A stretch of 64,000 nucleotides of DNA from Cyanophora paradoxa (lineage: Eukaryota > Glaucocystophyceae > Cyanophorales > Cyanophoraceae). Shown here one piece after another: positions 56,720 through 64,000 of the stretch; position 1 is the first letter of the stretch; each line of letters starts with the position of its first letter. The notes beneath the pieces are model-generated. The model had not been told where the DNA came from and did no database searches. It saw only the letters and a program-made list of their open reading frames with translations. The translations under genes were made by a program, and so were the position numbers. Location of the stretch: positions 269,064 through 333,063 of the forward strand of contig QPMI01000519.1 of assembly GCA_004431415.1 (NCBI GenBank), given 5' to 3'.

Positions 56720-59700
56720 ATGCCTGCGGAGGACGCGATGTCGCTGGATGAGGCCAGCCCGCCGCCTGCAGACCCGCACGACGTGGTCGTCGATGAGCTG
56801 CGCACAAGCCTTGCCGCCGAGCTGGCCCGCTTCCGCGAGCGCCGCCGGCGGGTCACGGAGGCGGCGCGCGCGGCTGCCGGGAACCCGCGCAGGCAGATCA
56901 CGGACTACTTCAAGATCGCTGCCGCCGCCAAGAAGCGGCGACAGGCGGCGAGCGGCGGCCCGCAGCTTGCATTTGTCGCCCCGCGGCCCGCACCGGCGCC
57001 GTCCCCCGTGCCCAGCACGAGCGCGCTGGAGCTCTCCGAGCTGATGGAGGGCACCAGCGCGTCGCCACCGGAGATCGTGGATCTTGAGGAGGAGGAGGCC
57101 GAGGGCGACGAGCCCGACACGGCAGCCGGGTGCTACGCCGGCCTCGCCCGGTCCGCCCGCCCGGCGCCCGTTCGCGAGGCGCTCGCTCACGCACAAGCTG
57201 GCGCGCGCCGCAGGATGCTCGAGCGGCTGCGCGGGGAGGTCGGGCGGGCGCTGATCGCCGGCGGGGAGCTCTCGACGGCGGCGGCGGTCTTCGAGTCGGC
57301 GACGGAGGCGTGCCTCGGGCTGCTCGCCGACCACAGCGGCGACGAGGCGCTCGACTCCGCCGCCGAGCAGGCCATGCGCTCCGTCCGCTCCGCCGCCGCC
57401 GCCCTCTGGCCCGTGCGCCCGCCCCCGCCCGCCCGTCGCCCGCCCCGCCCGGCCGGCGCCGCCGGCGCTCAGGCGGCGGCAGCGGCTCGTGATGGACGGG
57501 GCGCTGCCGGCGGAGGAGCGGGAGCGGCTGGCGGCGCGGCTCGCGGGGTGGAGCGGGGCGGAGGGGACGCCTTCGCGACGGCCGCGCTGCTCGCGGGGCG
57601 CGGGTGGGGCGACCCCGCCCTGCGCCGCGCCATGCGGGCCCCCAGCGAGGCCGGCCCGACGAGGGCGAGGGCGAGGGCGAGGGCGAGGGCGGAGAGCTCC
57701 CGCCGGGCGAGACGCCCGCCTCCATCCGCGCCCGCGTCCGCTTCCTCAGCGAGACAGGCGCGCCCCGCCCGCGCCGCGCCGCCCGCCCTCGCCGCCCTGC
57801 TTCGGCCAACCGAGCCCGGGCACGCAGGGGAGCACGAAGCGGCGTTCTGGCTGGCGGCCGGGGCCGGCGAGTTCGCGGCGGCGGCGGCGTGCGGGATGCG
57901 CGGCGGGCGCGTGGCCGAGGCGCTCTGCGCCGCCCTCGAGCGCGTGCCGGAGGCGGCGGCGCTGGAGCGCATCGCCGCCGCCGCCGCCGCCGCCGGCTCC
58001 TTCTGGGGGCCCTTCTGGCTCCGCGCCCGCCTCGCCCGCGCCGCCCCGACGCCGCCGAGGCACGGCAGCGCTACGCCGCCCTCGTCCACGGGGCCGCCGA
58101 CGCCCTCGCCGCCGCCCTCGGGCACCCGACGCGCCCCGCCGCCGCCGCCCCCGCCGGCCCGGGCGGGCCGGGCGAAGCGGGCGGGCCGGAGGGAAAGGAG
58201 GAGGCGCAGGCGGCGGGGCCGGTGGGGCGGGACGTCGGGGGCTCGCTGCTGCGGCTGGCGGCGGGGCGGCGGGCGGGCGCTGGCGGGCGAGGCGTGCGAG
58301 GCGGCGGCCTTCCGGCGCTGCGTGGAGTCCCTGGGGGACGCCCCGCACCTCCCCGCCGCCCTCGCCGCCGCCGAGTGCGCCGCCTGCCTCGCCCAGGCCG
58401 CCGGCCGCCTCACCCGCCCCGCCGCCGCCGCCGCCGCCGCCCGCCTCGAGGCCGCCGGCGACCCCGCGGCCGCCCTGCGCGCCCGGCTCGCCGCGGGCTG
58501 CGCACCCCGGCGACTGCGAGGCAGCGCGCCGGCTGCTCGCCCGGGCGCCCCCGCGGAGGTGCCGGCGCTGGCGGAGGCGGCGGCGGGGTACGCGGCGGGG
58601 GAGCCGTCCCCGGCGACGGTGCGGTGCGCGCGGCGGCTGCTGGACGCGGCGGCCGCCGCCGGCCACGCCGACGCCGCCGCGCGCGCCGCGGGCCGCCTGC
58701 TCGCCGCGCTCTACGCGCGGGCGGCGCGGGCGGCGGGGCCCGAGGCGGAGGAGGCGGGTGCGGGCGGGAGGAGGAGGACGAGGCGGCGGAGGCGGAGTGG
58801 CGGGAGCTGGACGCGCGGGAGGCCGAGGCGGCGGCCCGCGAGGCGGCCCGCGCCCGCCGCCAGCTGCCCGCCCCGGCCCTCCGCCGGGGAGGGCGAGGCC
58901 GCCCCGGGGCCCCCTTGCGGACGCGCTCGGCGAGGCGGGGCGGGGCGGGGGCGTGCCCGGGGAGGCCCCGGGCGCCCCCGCCCCGGAGTGGGAGCTCGGG
59001 CCCCTCACCCGCTGGCTCCTCGACCGGGTCCCCGCCCCGCACGCCCCCCGCCCCGCACCCCCTCCCTCACCCGCCCCCGCAGGCGGAGGCGGCCGCCCCG
59101 GAAGCGGCGTCCGAGTGCCTCGAGGGGGTCGATTGGGCGGGACGCTCCTCGGAGGCGGTCCGCCGCCTGCCCTCCGCTCGCCCCGCACCCGCCCTCCGCG
59201 TGCATCCTGAGGCAGAGCGCAGGCGGCGCGGGCCGTGGACCTGCCCTCGGTCGCCCGGGCGGCGGCCCTGGCGCGGGCGGCCGGCGACGGGCCCGCGCGG
59301 CGGCCCTCGCCCGCGCCTACGCGTGCCGCGTCGCCGTGGACCCCGCCGAGCACCGCGCCGCCGCCACCGCCTTCCCCTGCCCGCCCCCCGGCCCGCCCCT
59401 CGCCCGCCGGGCCCCGCGACGGCGCAGCCCTCCCCGCCATCCTCGCCGCCTCCGCATCCCTCTCCCCGGTCCGCGCCCGCGCCCGCCGCCCTCTGCTTTC
59501 CCTCCGAGCGCGAAAGCGAGCGCGGCGGCGGCAGGAGCGGGCGGAGGAGCGGGCGGCCCTCCGGCGCCTCGCCTTCCGCGCATGCCTCCTCTCCGTCGAG
59601 GGCCCCTCCCTCCAGGCGCGCGCGTACCCCCCTGGGCCTCCCCCCCCCTCGCCGGCTGACGGGGCGCAGCTGGCGTGGGCGACGATGAGCGCCGAGGAGC

Positions 59701-60970
59701 TCTCGGCGCACGTCGAGCCGCTGGCGGGCACCCCGCCGCCTGCCTCGCGGTCGCTGAGGCCTTCGCCGCCGCCGGCTGGCCCCGCCGCGCCCTCTCCGCC
59801 GCCTCCCGCGCCGTCCTCCGCGCCGCGCGCGCCGGCGCGGCCGGCGCGGCGACCCTCTGCGAAATAGAGGAGCGCTTCATGGGCCTCGCCGCCGCCGAGG
59901 GCTCCGGTCCGCCCTCCGCCCCGCCCGCCCCGCCGCCCGCCGCCGACGCGGCCGCAGCGGAGCAGCTCGCGGTCTCGCTGTGGGAGGCGCACCCCAGCCG
60001 GCGCTTCTGGGACGCGGTGCGGGGCGCCGCGGCGGACTGGCCGGCGGCGCGGGCGCGGCTGCTGCGGCGCTGGGCGGACAAGGCGTACGCCAACGCCGCC
60101 GACGCCTGCCGCGTCCTCGCCGACGAGCGGTGCGCCGCCCCGCCCCGCTGCTTCCTGCCCGAGGCTTCTCTCAGCGCCGCGCGGCGGGCAGGGAGTGGGC
60201 GGCGCTGGGGTACGCGCTGCGGGAGGCGGAGCGGCGGCCCGACTCGGCGCTCGCCGCCCTCGAGGGCCTCGCCCCGCCCTCGCCGCCCCGCCGCCCCGCC
60301 GCCCCCGCCGCCGTCCCCGCGGCGATGGGCCGCTGCGCCCGCGCGCACGCGGCGGCTGCCGCCGGGGCGCGGGCCGAGGCGGCGTGGGCCCGCTCCTCTC
60401 CGTCCTGCGCGCCCTGCGCGACGGTGGCGGGGCGGCGGGGCTGGCGGGGCGGCGGAGTGCGCGCGGGGCGCGGTGCTGGGCCTGCTGGACCGCGCGGAGG
60501 CCATCGACGACCCCTGCTTCGACCCCGCCCGCTTCGCCAAGGCGCGCCCTCTCGCCCCGCCCCGCCCCGCCCAAGCGGCCTGGCTTACCGCTGCGCTGCG
60601 GGGGCAGCTGCTGCTGGAGGCGCGGGCGGCGTGCGGGGGCGGCGGGGCCGGCGGCTGGCGCGAGTTCCTCGAGGGGCCCTGCGCCGCGCGCCGCGCGCCG
60701 CCGCCGCCGCCGTCCGCGCCCTCCCCGCCCTCGCCCCCGACCTCGCCGCTCCGCCGCCCCGCCGCGCCGGCTCCGAGGCGCCCGGCCCTCTCGCGGCACG
60801 CTGGCGGGCCGGCAGCCGCCGCCGCTCGCCCCGCTGCCGCCGGCCCCAAGCGGTCCGCGCCGACGGCGCCGGCGGCGGCGGCGGCGGCGGCCACCGCCAA
60901 GCAGGTTCCCAAGGCGGAGGCCGACCCGAAGCGAGCGCGCCTGTTTGCCTTTCTCTCGGGGCGCGGCTGA
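56720..60970 (+). CDS. large Ala/Arg-rich helical protein with PIP-box-like motif, unknown
   Basis: The start MPAEDAMSLDEASPPPADPH is followed by a charged helix and NPRRQITDYFKIAAAAKKRR. ITDYF followed by basic residues resembles a PCNA-interacting PIP box of the TD type, although the leading Gln is replaced by Arg. Then an acidic patch (EIVDLEEEEAEGDEPD), and a very long series of amphipathic Ala-rich helices, e.g. RGEVGRALIAGGELSTAAAV, ATVRCARRLLDAAAAAGHAD, and LAVAEAFAAAGWPRRALSAA, which look like TPR-like helical repeats. The C-terminus is basic (KQVPKAEADPKRARLFAFLS). At least six short introns. No enzyme motif recognised. A nuclear scaffold at replication forks is possible but speculative. 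The ATG at 56720 precedes the first charged block. 56531 is an in-frame alternative. Confidence 0.55.
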
Positions 60971-61348
60971 CCGCGGCGCGGCCCCTCGACGGCGCGCGAC
61001 GCCCCATCCCCGTTATGTCATATGCATCAACCATTTCTCTCTGCTTGAATTTGGCCACCTGGGGGTACAGCACGAAACAAACACAAGCGGGGTAAAACGC
61101 ACGGTCCGGAAAAAGATCTAGAGGAGCGGCTAGCAGCGGCGCACGATCAGATCTAGATCTAGATCAGCGCCGATCATATGCATTAGGAGATCTAGAGCCA
61201 TGCATATATATATGGCCCAGCATGCAGGTGTGCTAGCGCTTTTGCTTCGTATGTGCATGATGCCGATGACGCTGGCGAAAGATGTGATCGCCAAGCTCGT
61301 TGGCGGCGACTACTATAAATCATAAAGCTACGCAGCGTCTAGCTAAAG
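60971..61348. other. intergenic region between convergent genes
   Basis: AT-richer spacer with repeated AGATCTAGATCTAGATC words (about 61145-61165) and ATGCATATATATATGG (near 61200). Should contain the 3' ends of both neighbours. Nothing else is seen. Confidence 0.55.
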
Positions 61349-64000
61349 CTAGCGCCTGCCCTTCTTTGCGGAGCGGAGGCGCTTGAGGGCGTCCTTGTGC
61401 TTGCGCTTGAAGTCCTGCGTGAGGGCCCGCCGCTCCTCCCGCCACTTCTCCGGCCCCGCCCCGGGCCCCGCCCCTGCCCCCCCCGACCGCACGAACAGCA
61501 GGCTCGCGTCTCCGCCCCCCTCCTCCTCGCCGTACCCCTCCTCCTCGCCGTACCCCTCCTCCTCGCCGCCGCCGTAGCCTCCCCGACCCCAGCGGGGGCC
61601 CCACGCGCCCTCGCCGCCGCCGTCCTCGTCTCCTCCGAAGTCGCCGCCGGCCCCTCCGGCGCCCTTCGGCTTGGCGGCGGAGGACGGCCCCGCCGCCTTC
61701 CTGCGCCCCCAGCGGCCGCCCCTCAGCCGCGGGCGAGGCCGGCGCGCCGCGGCGCACGCGCGCGCGCACCGCTGGGCCCCGCCGGGGCGGCGGGCTCGGG
61801 CGGGCTGCGCCTTGCGGGCGGCGGCGCGCGGGGCGGACTGGGGCGCCTCCGCCGGCTCGTCCCCACCTTCGGGTCGGGTCGGGTCGGGTCGATCGGGCGA
61901 GAGGGGCGGGAGGGGCGGGGCGGGGCACTCGAAGAGCAGCTCCGAGTCGCGCAGGAGGGACGCCAGGTCCTGCCGCCCCCGCAACCCGCCCCGTCACCAG
62001 CCGCAGCCGGCTCGCCGGGCGGGGCGGGGTAAAGCTCGCCTGCTTCGGGCGGGGCCGGGGCGGGGGCGGGCCGGGCGGGCCGCCGAGGAGGGAGAAGGTC
62101 TCGCGAGACTCGGCGCCGAAGAAGATGCCCGGATGCCGGCCTGCCGCCCCGCCCCGCCCCGTCAGCCCGCGCCGAGCAGGGCCAGCGGGCGGGGGGCGGG
62201 CGGGCCTTCACGAAGCCCCCACGGTCACCGCCGCGGCGCCCACGCCGGCCGGCACCTCCGGCGCCGCCGGCAGCGGCGGGCCCTCCGCCCCGCCCTCGGC
62301 CGCCTCGGCCGCCGCCGCCGGCTTCTTCTGCTCCGGAGCGTCGCCCCGCGCGGCGGCCCGCGCCGCGTTGCGCGCGTCGCGCTTCGCCCGCTTGCGAGCC
62401 TTCCGCTCCTCCGCAGTCTCTCCCGCCTCTGCGGCTGCGGCAGGACCCAATTCGGCCCAGCCGCGAGCGGTCCTGGGCTTACTGCGCCACGCACCGGCCC
62501 CCTTTGGCGCATCGCCTGCGCCGGCCGCCGCCCCGCCCGCCGGGCCGCCGTCTGCGTACCCAGCGCTCAAGCGGGGGGCGCCTGCGGGGTGGCCGGGCGC
62601 ACCCGGCGGCGCCACGAGGCCCTCATCGCCGGCCTTCTGCCTCCGCTTGCGGCCCTTCGCCTCCTCGGCCGACGCCGCCACCGCCTCCGGGGCCGGCTCA
62701 GCTGCAGCCGGGGCCGCTCTGGCGTCTCCCTCCCCGTCGCCCTCCGCGCCCTTGCGCCGCTTCCTCGCCTCCCGCCTGGGCGCCTCCGCCTCCGCCTCCC
62801 CCGCCGGCGGCGGCTCTGCTGCGGGGGCGCGTCGGCCGAGAGGGGCGCCCGGGGCTGCACAGGGGACGCACGGAAGGCCTCGCCTGGGGGCGAGCCCTCC
62901 GACTTGTCGCTCTTCCGCCCCTTCTCGGCCTTCTTCTCGGCGGCAGGCTTCGCGGCGGGCGGCGGCGGCTCTGCCCGAGGGCCCTTAGAGGGCCCGCGGC
63001 GATCGCGGGTCCTCAACCCCCCCGCTCACCTGAGCCCTCCGTCGCTCCCTCCTCCGCCTCCGCCGCCGCCTCCGACTTGCGAGCCTTCCTGTCCTTCTTC
63101 TTCTTCTTTTTGGGCGCCGGCTCCGGCGCCGCCTCTTCCCGCCTCTCCTCGTTCTCTGCCGATTCGGGGTCGCCCCTGCGCCTTGCCCTCACCCCCGCCG
63201 TGCCTGCAGGGCGCCGTCAGGCGGCGTCCTGATGGACGCAGCGCCGCGCGCGGCACGGCGCGCCTGTCTCCTCGACGGGCGCCGGCTCCGCCTGCTCCAC
63301 TGGGGCCGGGGCCGGGGCCGGGGCCGGGGCCGGGGCGGGGGCGGGGGCCTTGGCGGCCCTCTCCTCGCGGAGGCGGCGCTGCTCGTCGCGGCGCTTGCGC
63401 GCTTCTTCCTTTCGCCGCCGCTCGTTCTCCAGCGCCCGCGCCCGCGCCTCCTCCCGCCGCTCCGCCGCTGCCCGGCCCCCAGCTCAGAGGCCCGCCCGCG
63501 CGCCGGCGGGGGCAATCGCACCGGTGAGCTGCCGCGGCGACGCCGCGGCGGCCGGGGCCGGCGCTGCGGGCGGCAGGGCGGCGTCAGAGGCGGCGCGCCC
63601 GGCGGGGGCGGCGGGGCAGGGCGGGGGCGTCGTGCCGGGGGCCGGGGCGCGCTCCCTCCGCATCGCCTCGATCAGCGCCCGCTCCGGCCCCGCCTCCTCC
63701 TCTTCCTCTGCATCCTTCGCCTCCTCCCCGCCCGCCCCCGCCCGCCCCTCCTCGCCGCCCTCCTCCGCGCCGCCGTACCCCGCCTGGCCGTCGTCCCCCG
63801 CGTCCTTGCTGGGGTCGTACCGCACGACCGACGGGAGCAGGCCCGACGGGGGTACAGGGCTGCCAGCAGGGGGGGGGGGAAGAGGGTCAGACCGAGGAGG
63901 GGTAAGGGCACAAGAGCGGAGCGCACGGGGCGGGGGCGGGGGCGGCCGGCCCTTCCGCCGGAGCCTCCTCGAGGTCCAGGAAGTCGAGCACCTGTACCCC
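61349..64000 (-). CDS. Lys/Glu/Ala-rich protein, possibly nucleolar (partial, runs off the window)
   Basis: The C-terminal exon reads EKWREERRALTQDFKRKHKD then ALKRLRSAKKGRR and stops at 61349. Upstream come acidic/Gly repeats (EEEGYGEEEGYGEEEG, about 61530-61560), DLASLLRDSELLFE, and an exon HPGIFFGAESRETFSLLGG. Further upstream are basic coiled-coil segments (ERKARKRAKRDARNAARAAA), a PAPAPAPAPAP run, and near the window edge SVVRYDPSKDAGDDGQAGYG. The RYDP motif, acidic middle and basic DFKRKHKDALKR tail recall the Nop8/NOL8 ribosome-biogenesis family, but no RRM is in view and the match is weak. The 5' end lies beyond the window. Confidence 0.5.

Noticed and set aside
57746-60799. 1017-codon open frame antisense to the Ala-rich gene
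   Set aside because: A shadow of GC-rich coding DNA. It yields Arg/Pro/Gly-rich sequence without domains, while the plus strand shows helices and splice sites.
1-64000. CRISPR arrays, bacterial operons, insertion sequences, attachment sites
   Set aside because: No spaced direct repeats, transposase, integrase or Shine-Dalgarno-led gene strings are present. Spliced genes and U2 snRNA show eukaryotic nuclear DNA.

Overview
The window is GC-rich nuclear DNA from an intron-dense eukaryote. Genes lie on both strands and are broken by many short introns of roughly 50-100 nt. A U2 snRNA gene lies near the left end. Introns mostly begin GTGCGCC, GCGCGCC or GTACCCC, often carry a CTGAC-like branch point, and end CGCAG. 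A DEG1-type plastid-lumen protease and a nucleotidyltransferase that closely resembles plant homologues suggest a photosynthetic eukaryote with a primary plastid. My best guess is a glaucophyte such as Cyanophora, with only moderate confidence. No rRNA, CRISPR array or intact mobile element was found.

Layout, left to right: imperfect direct repeats and the U2 snRNA (0.4-1.3 kb); an SLC22A18-like MFS transporter on minus (1.7-4.5 kb); an unrecognised Ala/Pro-rich multi-exon gene (4.9-9.7 kb); a small unknown gene (10.5-11.9 kb); an NT-C2 (EEIG1/EHBP1-type) protein with proline repeats and coiled coil (12.4-16.3 kb); a gene-poor stretch with AT-rich islands and a 1.6-kb pyrimidine-rich tract (16.3-22.6 kb); a temptin-like secreted protein with a 14-nt microexon (minus, 22.6-23.3 kb); an F-box/LRR protein (minus, 23.5-26.4 kb); protein-L-isoaspartate methyltransferase (26.5-28.0 kb); a very large receptor fusing sensor, HAMP, PAS, adenylyl cyclase and cyclic-nucleotide phosphodiesterase (29.6-37.9 kb); a plant-type nucleotidyltransferase with a polyQ tail (39.2-44.3 kb); a signal-peptide/LamG/stalk/TM/TIR receptor (45.1-49.6 kb); DEG1 (minus, 50.4-52.7 kb) divergent from a 73-aa membrane protein (52.9-53.2 kb); an EEF2KMT/FAM86 lysine methyltransferase (54.7-56.0 kb); a large Ala-rich helical protein with a PIP-box-like motif (56.7-61.0 kb); and a partial, possibly nucleolar, Lys/Glu-rich gene (minus, 61.3 kb to the window edge).

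The genes do not form one pathway, as expected for a nuclear genome. Two single-gene signalling architectures stand out. One is the LamG-TM-TIR receptor, with a Toll-like box 1 and a glutamate at the position used by NAD-cleaving TIR domains. The other is the membrane receptor that carries both cAMP synthesis and cAMP breakdown modules. Exon boundaries were worked out by hand from reading frame, splice motifs and family conservation. Start codons and low-complexity exons are the least certain parts.
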